From NCBI GenBank assembly GCA_030407315.1, contig JALQPE010000846.1, positions 1 to 28,368 of the forward strand: a stretch of 28,368 nucleotides of DNA. The letters are read 5' to 3'. Each line of letters starts with the position of its first letter. Position 1 is the first letter of the stretch. Positions 19,036-27,368 of this stretch are shown one piece after another. The notes beneath the pieces are model-generated. The model did no database searches. It was not told the DNA's origin and saw only the letters and a list, made by a program, of their open reading frames with translations. The position numbers and the translations under genes are program-made. The stretch is from Asparagopsis taxiformis (Eukaryota > Rhodophyta > Florideophyceae > Bonnemaisoniales > Bonnemaisoniaceae).

Positions 19036-21996
19036 CTATTTCGACTCGGGAAAACTTTGACTGCGTTTCGGTTCCATGCTGAAAATATCCCAAGCGAATA
19101 TTCCAAGCAGTCCCTTCAACGTTTCCGGAGGGGGCTCCACACCACCGTAACAGTAAGGATAGGTTCGGTCTCCGGAACCCTCTCTCAGTTCGAATTTGTA
19201 GCACGAAACGAGTTTCTCTCCCTTCTTTTCGAATCTAGAAAGGGGGATATTGTGAATAGTAGTTTGAAATCGATCACCAGTAGACAATGGACGAAGCAAA
19301 GTTGCTTCTCCCACTGTTTTCCCAGATAAGCACAAATTGACAATATCCCCGCCTCGGAATATGTGATCTGGCCAATCATCATGCTCACTTTCCGCTTGGC
19401 AATTTCTGTCGTCCTTCCGTTCCTGAAATCCTTCTTTGTCGAGACCAGAACCCAATTCCTGGTTGGGAACAGATTCCTGGGAAGAGCGTATAGTGTCCTC
19501 CACGCATTCTCCTGTTTTCCGCCTCTTAGACCTTCGAATAGGCTTGATTTCTTGGTTGTATAATATTTCAGCTACAGAACGGAGTCTCTCGTACGCTAAA
19601 CGAAAAGTGTTGGCACTGGCCTCAATTATCACGCACGAACGAGCAGTTCTCATGGCTGCAATGGCGGTTGTTAATGTACCCCCGTAAGCATCGATGACAG
19701 AACCACGTTCCGGACAGAACGTATTGATTACTTCCGAAAGCAAACTGATATTCTTTTCTTCTGTCAGAACTGGTGACTTTGTTCCTGGAGTGAGGAGCTT
19801 GTCCTTCGGAACAGGAACTCCAGCAATTGCAGCGAACTTTCGTTTCGTGTCAGTTGAGATGAAGTGGTACGGGCTACGAAGGTCAGGTTTGAACCCATCT
19901 GTTCGGATTCCCGGAGCTCTTGCGAAAGCGGCAAATTCACAAGCATTCTGTGGAAACGTATCGCCTCGGTGGTGCTGAATAGTACTCGTATCCTTCATAA
20001 TAACAAAAGGGTAGTCCGGACATTCAAAGCCTGCATTTCGGAGCTCATCAGTGAGGAGGGGAAAGTTCCGAACAGAAACGAAACAGAAGAACCAGCCCCC
20101 AGGCTTCAAAACCCTTCTTGAAAACTGGCATAGATCCTTGATATCTTTGTCGGAAATAAAGTTATCGTAAGGTGAATTACGAAGCGATCTGGATCTAGGT
20201 GTACCGTACGGAGGATCAGTTAGCATCATATCTAGAAGTGGTTTTTCATCTGTCCAGAACTCCTTATCGAACTCTTGCCATTTCATCTGGTGGCAGGTTA
20301 TCTTCATTTCGGATACGTATTCAATGTTGTCATGTTTGCCAGCCCCAAGGGAGTTTCGCTTTGCGCGTAGGTTCAGTCTCTCAGAGTTGACACTTTGAGT
20401 TTCTGCAACTTTCTCCAGTGTTTTCGGTGCTGACCCATTTTTCGAACTTTTTTTTGCTTCAGTACCCATTCCGACTGCGTCTTGGACAGAGCCAGTAGTA
20501 ACCTGACTGAACTTAGGCTCTTCTCCAACATTTTCCTGCTTATTTAATTCCTGCACTTCGCACGGGGGTGGACCGTGGATCAGGTCAACATCGTCTCCCA
20601 CGCGGGAATTAGGGTCGGGATCTCCGGATGTCCTTTCATCTTGCCGAAAATCGGTCTCCTTCTCTTTAGAATCCTGGTCCGGTTCTTTGTTTCGACTTTC
20701 GGCATATTTCTTCTCTTTCAAGGGGGCTATCTGTGGACAAACTTTCCTGTACTGGTTCAGGAGTGAATTCAGAACGTCATGGTCATTGCCGAGGTTTTCT
20801 GTGACTTCGGCATCAAACTTTGTAGTGCGAAGCAAGTTTTTTTTCGTTGCCTCCATTTCAGGAGGCCATGTACTATCTTCATGTAGACTTTCAAATTTGC
20901 GAGCCTCTTTCATTGCTGCACACGTGAGTTCGAACTGCTGTACTGTTATCTTGTATGAAATCGGTTTAAACTTGTTCAATTTGGAAAGATCTCGCATTCT
21001 ATACAATGTGCAAACTTGAATTTCCTCAGCATCTGGTCCAGAAGCGTTCATAAACTTCGTCGCCGACTTCAGGGAAGTAATGTTAATAAAGTTCCGATAT
21101 ACTCTGGTTTCCACTGTAGATATCTTTGAATCACCTCCTCGACGAACGTCTTTGGTACCAGAAATGGATCCTACAAGATCAGGGAACTCTGAATTCATTA
21201 TCAAACCGATCTCATCCACCACCCTGTCGGGTAGTCGAAGAGCAGTGGCAGCAGTTTGTCTGATGGTATTGTCCTTCAAGTGTGTGGAGCCGTCGTATGC
21301 TGCTGCTACTTGCTTGGCCGAGGGTTTCCGGGATGACATGCTCTGTAATCTCTCAGCCTCCTCCTTCATGCCATGAAGCATATCATAGAAAGTGGTTTCG
21401 ATGTAAAAGTTCGAGTTATGCTTTCGATTCTGGTGTCTCCCGAGCTGCTTCAGTACATGAATAGACTGCCCCCCATCAAGAATTGTGACTGGCCATAAGA
21501 ACGAGTCCCACCTTTCTGGTATTTCTTGCATCAGCTCTTGTATTGCCGTAAGTCTGTGCATCCCGTCGACGACACCGTACCAGACAGAGCGGCTTTCTAC
21601 TTTCTCTTTCGCTTTCGATTCGCTAAGGAGCTCTCCATCCGAGCCAGTTTGGGATTTGAAGAAATCCAGCACGTGTCTTTTCAACGACCCTGTCAGCTCG
21701 ACAACGATGGCATTGTCGGAACCGGCTACAAAGCCATCTACACCATCTGTTCCATCACACGCCGAATCATATTTCATCGATCCAGTGAATATCAGTTTCA
21801 TTCGTTCCACACCAGACCGCACGATATTCCGAACAGCAGTAAGCGGTATACACCCGCGGGGGTCGACACGGGTATTCATTGATCCTTCCATGACATCCCC
21901 GAATAGAACTTCAACTGAGTCTTGAAATCTTCCGGAACGAAGTTCCTTTCCATGCCCGGAAGTTTTCGCTCCAGGTCTTGTGCTTGGCTTCTTCAT
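19036..21996 (-). CDS. ParB-like domain fused to a beta-class DNA methyltransferase, 986 aa
   Basis: Residues 25-200 resemble a ParB/sulfiredoxin-type domain, with the signature GVVDGMHRLTAIQEL at 141-155. A helical region to about 420 may bind DNA, followed by an acidic, charged linker (430-545). The methyltransferase lies at about 550-810, with catalytic motif IV TDPPYG at 593-598, LKPGGWFF at 630-637, and the SAM-binding motif VIDAYGGTLTTAIAA at 767-781 placed after motif IV. That order defines the permuted beta class, and DPPY favours N6-adenine as substrate. In motif I the second Gly of the usual F-x-G-x-G is Leu, so cofactor binding may be altered. RRSKRRK (821-827) is a likely nuclear signal. 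The last 110 residues are an unassigned domain. ParB-methyltransferase fusions are familiar from phages and bacteria; this one sits in a eukaryotic mobile region. The start MKKPSTRPG has context AACAATGA. Confidence 0.85.
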   Translation of the reverse strand: MKKPSTRPGAKTSGHGKELRSGRFQDSVEVLFGDVMEGSMNTRVDPRGCIPLTAVRNIVRSGVERMKLIFTGSMKYDSACDGTDGVDGFVAGSDNAIVVELTGSLKRHVLDFFKSQTGSDGELLSESKAKEKVESRSVWYGVVDGMHRLTAIQELMQEIPERWDSFLWPVTILDGGQSIHVLKQLGRHQNRKHNSNFYIETTFYDMLHGMKEEAERLQSMSSRKPSAKQVAAAYDGSTHLKDNTIRQTAATALRLPDRVVDEIGLIMNSEFPDLVGSISGTKDVRRGGDSKISTVETRVYRNFINITSLKSATKFMNASGPDAEEIQVCTLYRMRDLSKLNKFKPISYKITVQQFELTCAAMKEARKFESLHEDSTWPPEMEATKKNLLRTTKFDAEVTENLGNDHDVLNSLLNQYRKVCPQIAPLKEKKYAESRNKEPDQDSKEKETDFRQDERTSGDPDPNSRVGDDVDLIHGPPPCEVQELNKQENVGEEPKFSQVTTGSVQDAVGMGTEAKKSSKNGSAPKTLEKVAETQSVNSERLNLRAKRNSLGAGKHDNIEYVSEMKITCHQMKWQEFDKEFWTDEKPLLDMMLTDPPYGTPRSRSLRNSPYDNFISDKDIKDLCQFSRRVLKPGGWFFCFVSVRNFPLLTDELRNAGFECPDYPFVIMKDTSTIQHHRGDTFPQNACEFAAFARAPGIRTDGFKPDLRSPYHFISTDTKRKFAAIAGVPVPKDKLLTPGTKSPVLTEEKNISLLSEVINTFCPERGSVIDAYGGTLTTAIAAMRTARSCVIIEASANTFRLAYERLRSVAEILYNQEIKPIRRSKRRKTGECVEDTIRSSQESVPNQELGSGLDKEGFQERKDDRNCQAESEHDDWPDHIFRGGDIVNLCLSGKTVGEATLLRPLSTGDRFQTTIHNIPLSRFEKKGEKLVSCYKFELREGSGDRTYPYCYGGVEPPPETLKGLLGIFAWDIFSMEPKRSQSFPESK

Positions 21997-23066
21997 TGTT
22001 TAGGTACAGAATGCCTGCAGATGTCAAGAGGAAATGGAAATAAATGGGGGTCCTGATATCCGGTACGAATCCAGTTCAGCCTACCCTTAGAGCGGAGAAA
22101 GAAAGGCCGGAGAGGTCCAGAACGAAAGAATGTTCTAGCAGCAGAAGACGGGAGCTTTCCAGTCACTCCAGGCAATGAACGAAAGTGAAAAAAGAACCCC
22201 TGGACATACAATAGAACCCACAGTGTATAACTGATGGAAGCTCATGAGGCCAAATCAGTCTTTGTCACGTGCTACGATCGTCGGCGCCAAGTCACTCTTA
22301 GATCTGATGTGCAGGGGGCGCTGCAGCTCACATAGGTTTCTAGTTGTTATGCCGGGACGGCCCTAAATTTGTTATCAGTAATGGGAAATTACTATTTCGT
22401 TATGCAGTTGGGCCAGTTCCATCCAATTACAAATCATATGACGGGATTTTATTTCGTATTTTGGTTCTTGAGCCGATTTCGTACGTTTTCCTGTTCTGAT
22501 TGATGTCCAAGATCATCACAGCCAAGTTGCTGTATGCCAAATGATTTCTTGACACGTTTGCGTACCATTTCCAGGGTTTTTCTGTGTTACAGCTTGTGGA
22601 AGCAATGTACGTAGTATCCATATTGCGGGATAGGTCTTTCAGTGAGTGCACGATTCATAGCTATGGTTCGCATTCGAAAAAATTTTGTTTCTGATCGTTC
22701 CAAAGTATACCTTCAACTATCAACAACTGCTGCCTTTACCGCTACCCTCACCATGACTTTTGGTGCGAACCAAAATATCAGTTCGTTCAGCATCATATCT
22801 GTCCACAGTCTATTCGAAGGCACTCAACTTATCCAAGTTGTGCCACCAGATGCGATACCTCATTTCGAAACTGGCTACTTGAACTTCAGAGCCATATTGA
22901 AGGCTTGAACTACATAGATTACTTCCTAATTTGTCTATTGATGTCACGAACACTTTGAAGATGAAAGGTTGAATGCAGTTCACCGAACAGGATAATCAAC
23001 ATTGTTTGCGGCATTTCCTACTCACACCCATATAGACTTTCCTGATATAGAACAGTGTTACCACTT

Positions 23067-23128
23067 GGAACATTATGTTCCAGCTCGTTGGAACTGTTCA
23101 GTTCACGACCTGTCGTGGAACTGCTCAG
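23067..23128. repeat. GGAAC palindrome and paired repeats upstream of the 340-aa gene
   Basis: GGAACAT-T-ATGTTCC at 23067-23081 is a perfect palindrome. GGAACTGTTCAG (23090-23101) and GGAACTGCTCAG (23117-23128) follow as direct repeats 27 bp apart. This is the layout of a regulator-binding cluster, about 130-190 bp before the TATA box. Confidence 0.5.
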
Positions 23129-23260
23129 ATGTGGTGTCGAAAAGACATTTTGTCAGAACTATTCAAATGTATGCCATTCGACTGATCAGTCATCAGCAAA
23201 GCGCTGCACAGTCGGCAGCCACATGGCAACCGAACTTGATCAGAAGTTCGTTCCGAAGTC

Positions 23261-23270
23261 TATAAATATA
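23261..23270 (+). promoter_or_regulatory. TATA box TATAAATATA
   Basis: A strong TATA match lies 51 bp before the chosen ATG (23322), leaving room for a transcription start and a short leader. It supports that start over the longer upstream frame. Confidence 0.65.
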
Positions 23271-23321
23271 GTGTTCTGCGTTCATACTTGGATTCTGTTT
23301 CACTTCACTATCCTATCAACC

Positions 23322-24344
23322 ATGGACGCGCCCTTCAAGAAGCGCAATTTACAGCATGCAACGCACCACCAACCACCGTCTCCGTCACCATCCCGGCCAG
23401 CCTCGTCTCGTACTCAGCGCTACAGCGCTAGAGCAGCGAAGATCGCTGAGTTGAATGCGGCTGGAAAACTGGGTTCCTTTAAATGCTGTGATAATCGGGC
23501 ATGTTTTGCTGTTGTCGATGGGGACAAGCTGTCCGAAGATACGAAAGCAATGTCAGTGAGCACTACTGCTGTTCGCAACAAGTATTTGCGTTCGCTCTAT
23601 GACTGTGTGTCCGAGATGTATACGTATAATGGAAGGGTCGTGTGCTATGAGTTTCTAACCAAGTCATTCGGGTTCTCCAGGGAGATGCAGTGGTCTAACA
23701 AAAAAATTCTAAAGCGGGCTTATCAGATGCTGGTGGTCAAGGGAATCGTGAAGATTTTGGACGGTGATTCTACGCGCCGAGGAGCTCACAGAGTGGAAAA
23801 TTTAGATGGAACGGATACTGGCGGACTCGCGGAATTGCAGGAAACCGGGCAAAGCGGTGCAGATGGGAGGGGGACAAGCGGTACAAAAAGTGACGGAATT
23901 GGACGTCGGGACGTGGCTTCAGGTGTAAATCAGGAAATGGCAGATCAAGGACATCAGAAAATGGATGCGCGCGCGCACGACGAGGACCAAGACAACTCCA
24001 CGGACACCACCATGCGCCCCTCTCTCCCGTTACCCGAAAAAAATGGGTTTGTGGTCATCCGTGGTAATGAGTGTACTCCTGAAGAGCCATTCTGGGTCGG
24101 AAAGGTACAGAGCGTAAGGAAGAGAGGGGCGGGCGTCACAAAGCTGCGCATACACTGGTTTCAGAAGGAAGGAGATGCATTCGAAAGCCGCTACAAGCCT
24201 TGCTTTGTATTGAATACACCTACTCCCTGGTGTGACTTCGTCGATCCCAGCTCGGTGATTGCCACATTCCCCTCTCTCCCCGAAATGCGCTTACCAAAAA
24301 GTATTTTTCAGGACTTGAAACTACATTCCCAGCGCCTCCGTTAG
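23322..24344 (+). CDS. transposase-related protein lacking the catalytic core, 340 aa
   Basis: The ATG at 23322 follows the TATA box; the frame extends upstream to 23055, but that part is promoter. Residues 51-140 (FKCCDNRACF, YTYNGRVVCYEFLTKSFGFSREMQWSNKKILKRA in outline) align with residues 185-260 of the 864-aa transposase (CCEKRCFW, FSGRPVCYRFLEYSFKFSRH). Residues 242-335 (ECTPEEPFWVGKVQSVRK, KLRIHWFQKEGD, SRYKPCFV, SSVIATFPSL) align with its last 110 residues (GCTTDMPFWLGQIKACEENG, LSVRWYE, GKYRPAV, DTVIAEFASL). Between them, a Gly/Asp/Gln-rich linker of about 100 residues replaces the whole RNase H-fold core. It can therefore bind whatever the shared domains bind without catalysis. A repressor, a competitor or a structural subunit of the transposition complex is plausible; none is shown. 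Confidence 0.75.
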   Translation: MDAPFKKRNLQHATHHQPPSPSPSRPASSRTQRYSARAAKIAELNAAGKLGSFKCCDNRACFAVVDGDKLSEDTKAMSVSTTAVRNKYLRSLYDCVSEMYTYNGRVVCYEFLTKSFGFSREMQWSNKKILKRAYQMLVVKGIVKILDGDSTRRGAHRVENLDGTDTGGLAELQETGQSGADGRGTSGTKSDGIGRRDVASGVNQEMADQGHQKMDARAHDEDQDNSTDTTMRPSLPLPEKNGFVVIRGNECTPEEPFWVGKVQSVRKRGAGVTKLRIHWFQKEGDAFESRYKPCFVLNTPTPWCDFVDPSSVIATFPSLPEMRLPKSIFQDLKLHSQRLR

Positions 24345-24372
24345 TCTCACCGTAAAAGAGTTTTCCAAAGTT

Positions 24373-24391
24373 TTGCAAAGTTACTTTGCAA
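24373..24391. terminator. palindrome 3' of the 340-aa gene
   Basis: TTGCAAAGTTACTTTGCAA has perfect 9-bp arms around one base, 29-47 bp beyond the stop codon. No AATAAA was seen near it. Confidence 0.5.
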
Positions 24392-24440
24392 CACTCATTG
24401 TCAGCCTGTCTTTCGTGAGCTCACGGAGGCGCCGGAAGAG

Positions 24441-24856
24441 ACATCCACGCCATGGCATCTCAGGTATACACATGTGCACAATCGTTTTGCACATTACGCT
24501 CAAATAATGCAACAAAAACACAGCCACTTACTGGCGGGACATCCACGCCATGGCGTCTCAGGTACACACATGTGCAAAATCATGCACAATCATTGTGCAC
24601 ATTACGCTCAAATACAACAAAAACACAGCCACTTATTGGCGGACATCCACGCCATGGCGTCTCAGGTACACACATGTGCACAATCATAGTGCAAATTACG
24701 CTCAAAGAATGCAACAAACACACAGCCACTTGTTGGCGGACATCCACGCCATGGCGTCTCAGATACACACATAGCGTCTCAGGTGCACACATGTGCACAA
24801 TCATTGTGCACATGACGCTCGAAGAGTGCAACACAAAGACAGCCACTTATTCGCGG
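24441..24856. repeat. four-copy tandem array, period about 100 bp
   Basis: Copies start at 24441, 24540, 24643 and 24740 with ACATCCACGCCATGG and end with CACAGCCACTTATTGGCGG-like sequence. The best-preserved inner palindrome is TGTGCACAATCATTGTGCAC and its next base, in copy 4 near 24790-24812; copy 1 has a decayed version. Copy 4 also has an internal duplication of GCGTCTCAG.TACACACAT. It may be a satellite or the subterminal region of the preceding mobile element. Confidence 0.85.
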
Positions 24857-24980
24857 GAGGTACGGCGTGTGAGGTACAACATTTCACGGAGCGATGTGCT
24901 TCAATTTGAAGCACAACTGGTCGGTACAAAATTTTGAGTCATAATTTTGAATTGTGACATCTGATAAAATTTGTACCCGC

Positions 24981-25013
24981 GGCCGGCGGCTTTCTACTGG
25001 AAGCACGCCGGCC
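24981..25013. repeat. GC-rich stem-loop
   Basis: GGCCGGCG (24981-24988) pairs perfectly with CGCCGGCC (25006-25013), and the stem is extended inwards by GCTTTC/GGAAGC with one mismatch and one bulge. The surroundings are AT-rich. It could mark an element end, but no other terminal signal was seen. Confidence 0.55.
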
Positions 25014-25630
25014 ATTTCACTGCCAGATAGTATGTTCTGTAAGCCGTGCATCCATGACCCTCCAAGGCCTTCAAATCGTTCCCTCTCCCTTCTGTCTCCC
25101 AAATCCTCTGTGTCCAGCACCATGTGTGTGATGAAGACATGGTTGCCATCTCCTCCAGGACATTTTGTACTACCTGGATCTGTGCATCTCCCTTCCCGCT
25201 TTCGTCGCGAGGGCGGTTCAGGTTACTGTCATCAGGTTGGGCGTTGTTTTCAATTTTTAGACGACCGGAACAATTGTTCTTTCCTTTTTTTGGGACGAAC
25301 ACCAATATGAAAGAGAAAGTTCGATTTGGACAAGGCCGATGCGTTCAGGGCAATCAGGAACTGACGAAAAAGAAGCGCACAATTGATCTACACAATAACA
25401 TTGCGACTGCTCTGTTCGATCAGGTTAAAGATCGTTGATTGGATGGTCACTTTCAGGTGGAGGAGGAGGTGCTTGCTCGTCCAGGAAATTTAGATGTGGA
25501 ACGCATTCTAGCGTGAATACGTGAAGCCAGGGGTTCAAAAAGGGGAAAGAGTATCTCGTAGATGATCCAGTCACCCTGGATGATCCAGACTCTTGAATCT
25601 CCCTATCCGATGCTTTGCCGCCCCTCCCCC
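25014..25630. other. no supported gene
   Basis: Frames on the minus strand (24994-25305) and plus strand (25310-25438) look partly protein-like (for example GDAQIQVVQNVLEEMA on the minus strand) but change frame, match no family and lack clear starts. GAACAATTGTTC at 25268-25279 is a perfect palindrome, and GATGATCCAG is repeated 18 bp apart near 25560. It may hold decayed coding sequence. Confidence 0.4.
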
Positions 25631-25918
25631 AACAATATGCACCTTGCCGAGACAACCGCTATCAATGCGCACGAGAGGCCCGCATGAAAGCAGCCGTGGG
25701 AAGCACTTGCGGGGGCCATAGAAGATTCAGTCAAGATCAGTGCTCGTCGACTGTGCCGAATGGCATTCGGTTAATATCGATTAAGTGACTCGAGTGATGA
25801 AAGAAGAGTACGGTTCCACTGGCAGATTTTGCGCAACAATATGCACCTTGCCTAGACAACCTCTATCAATGCGCACGAGAAGCCCTCATGAAAGCAGCCG
25901 TGGCTGTTCCGCCTGCTG
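25631..25918 (+). pseudogene. mosaic of duplicated NB-ARC gene fragments
   Basis: Two copies of a segment starting AACAATATGCACCTTGCC (25631-25698 and 25835-25918) repeat the 5' part of the NB-ARC gene at 26278-26361. Between them, 25697-25834 repeats pieces of its 3' part: the GGGAAGCACTTGCGGGGGCC segment of 27031-27063 joined directly to the segment from about 27222 to 27332, with roughly 160 bp deleted at a short microhomology. The order is thus start, tail, start. The fragments are out of frame and non-functional. Confidence 0.85.
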
Positions 25919-26277
25919 GCAGCAGTACCCTTCAATGACGGAGCAGAGTACATTGTCTAAATCTCCAACAGCCTATTCTCTCAATGCTGCAATCGTGGCA
26001 GAAGCGAAAAAAGGTGTTACTGACCCTGGACTGAAGCTGTACCATCCTCTGGTTGACCCAGTTCCGCTGCCAACATTGGAGACTACTGACGCGAGGCAAC
26101 CTACTTCATCCACAAGAGCTTCAACCTATACATTAAATCAAGAGGAGGCAAAGAATGGTTCAAGTACTCGAGTAAGAACTCCAAGCGCATGAGATCAATC
26201 AGAGGGCGACAAGCAGCTCGAGCTACCTCCACAGACACGGTTCCACTGGCAGGTTTGCGCGCGCAAATTTGTTGCGC
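25919..26277 (+). pseudogene. probable remnant between NB-ARC fragments
   Basis: One frame reads AAIVAEAKKGVTDPGLKLYH and on through a Pro/Thr-rich stretch, which looks coding but was not recognised. ACGGTTCCACTGGCAG recurs at 25810-25825 and 26237-26252, linking the end of this stretch to the duplicated ARC tail. Confidence 0.4.
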
Positions 26278-26714
26278 AACAATATGCACCTTGCCGAGAC
26301 AACCTCTATCAATGCGCACGAGAAGACCTCATGAAAGCAGCCGTGGCTGTTCCGCCTGCTGTTAATGAACTAGTTCGAACGACGACTGTCGCACTGGTAG
26401 GGCCGCATGGTGTCGGGAAAACCACCCTGACGACTGCTTTGGTACAAGATGTCGAGGTTTGTCATAGCTCCGCAGATGGTTTGGCTTGGATACAACTCGG
26501 TCCAGATATCAACGATAAGGAGCTTGCAGAACAGATTATTCATTGCGTAGAAACGATTATCGCTGGGGACTTTCGAAGCTCGGTTCGAAGTTGCAGCTCC
26601 CTTCAGTCTGTTGTTTCGGAAGCTTCTCGCTTGTTGCAATATGTATCTGCCCTCATTGTAATTGATGATGTCTCAGGCCCCCGCGCACAGCATGCTCGCT
26701 CAGCATGCTTTTGA
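26278..26714 (+). pseudogene. NB-ARC ATPase N-terminal part (P-loop)
   Basis: The frame is open from upstream of the first ATG (QQYAPCRDNLYQCARED, then MKAAVAVPPAV at 26331). Walker A is VALVGPHGVGKTTL and Walker B is ALIVIDDV, with about 90 residues between them as in NB-ARC/STAND ATPases, the switch module of plant resistance proteins and Apaf-1. The frame is lost right after Walker B (stop at 26712-26714). A 50-bp stretch of changed frame separates it from the next piece. Confidence 0.85.
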
Positions 26715-26727
26715 TATAGTCATTTGA

Positions 26728-27368
26728 GCTCTAGGCTGCTCCAGCGTCGCGTTGTATACGGCTCCAGTAGATGCTGATGAAGCCACTGGTGATTCTCTAT
26801 CCCTGTCTCATGTCACATGTGTTCCCAAGCTATTTGTTCAACCTCTGGATCCTAATAGCCAAGAGTCCCACCTTATCTTTCGGAGTTGGCTACGCCCCAC
26901 CAAGTCAGACGGAAATCGGGAGAGTATGGGAACATTTGTTCGAGAACAGGCAGTTATCGTTGCAGCTTGTCACGGGATCCCTCTGACTCTAGCGATGATT
27001 GCAGGCTTTCTGTCCAAGTTTCAAGGAACATGGGAAGCACTTGCGGGGGCCATAGAAGATTCACCATCTGGTGAAGAGACGATCGAAAGAATAATGCGTA
27101 TTTTGCAATCGCGTGGAGGCAGCAGGTTCTTGTCTCAACTTCGTGCAATCGCAACTCATCCGCATGGTGTTCCGGTATCTCTTTCCACGTTGGCTGACCT
27201 GTGGAATATGGATTATCGTACAGTCAAGATCAGTGCACGTCGACTGGGCCGAATGGCATTCGGTGAATATCGATTAAGTGACTCGAGTGATGAAAGCAGA
27301 GTACGGTTCCACAGGCAGATTTTGCGCTATTGTCGCAGGATCACTTCCCCATCAGAGGTGAAGGCAGC
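26728..27368 (+). pseudogene. NB-ARC ARC and winged-helix part
   Basis: The frame contains the conserved GxP-type motif CHGIPLTLAMIAGFL, then WEALAGAIED, and a winged-helix-like region (VPVSLSTLADLWNMDYRTVKI and RVRFHRQILRYCR). This is the C-terminal half of an NB-ARC module. The frame is lost in an A-run near 27369-27372. The middle of this piece is the source of fragments duplicated at 25697-25834. Confidence 0.85.

Larger units (their letters stand above)
21997..23321. promoter_or_regulatory. 1.3-kb divergent promoter region
   Basis: This gap separates the methyltransferase start from the oppositely oriented 340-aa gene. No gene is supported inside it; the frame at 22642-22908 has no recognisable features. 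Towards the plus-strand gene there is a cluster of GGAAC-containing palindromes and a TATA box. It probably controls both genes. Confidence 0.55.
16127..24344. mobile_element. candidate DNA transposon with transposase, ParB-methyltransferase and a DDE-less paralogue
   Basis: The left limit is the point where copia element 2 stops abruptly. Inside are three long intact genes; the first and third are related to each other at both ends, which ties the segment into one unit. Short direct repeats lie at the left end, and palindromes follow each gene. The right limit is set at the last stop codon only for convenience; the tandem array at 24441-24856 may belong to it. I found no terminal inverted repeats and no target duplication, so calling it one transposon is an inference. 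Confidence 0.5.

Noticed and set aside
22642..22908. 88-codon frame in the divergent promoter
   Set aside because: No recognisable domain, composition like non-coding DNA, located within the presumed promoter region.
24349..24359. CCGTAAAAGAG matching the copia leader repeat
   Set aside because: An isolated 11-bp match without the rest of the repeat; probably chance.
24452..24937. 161-codon open frame over the tandem array
   Set aside because: It is a translation of the ~100-bp repeats with a repetitive, frame-drifting product; unit lengths are not multiples of three.
24955..25030. tRNA-like sequence on the minus strand (box-B-like GGGTACAAAT, pairing ATCTG/CAGAT)
   Set aside because: The T-arm does not pair, there is no clear anticodon arm, and the strong central hairpin does not fit a cloverleaf.
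16145..25045. GTACGTTCTGTA (left, inverted) and GTATGTTCTGTA (25030-25041) as a terminal inverted repeat
   Set aside because: Only a 12-bp imperfect match, not at a demonstrable border on the right, with no flanking duplication; easily due to chance over this distance.
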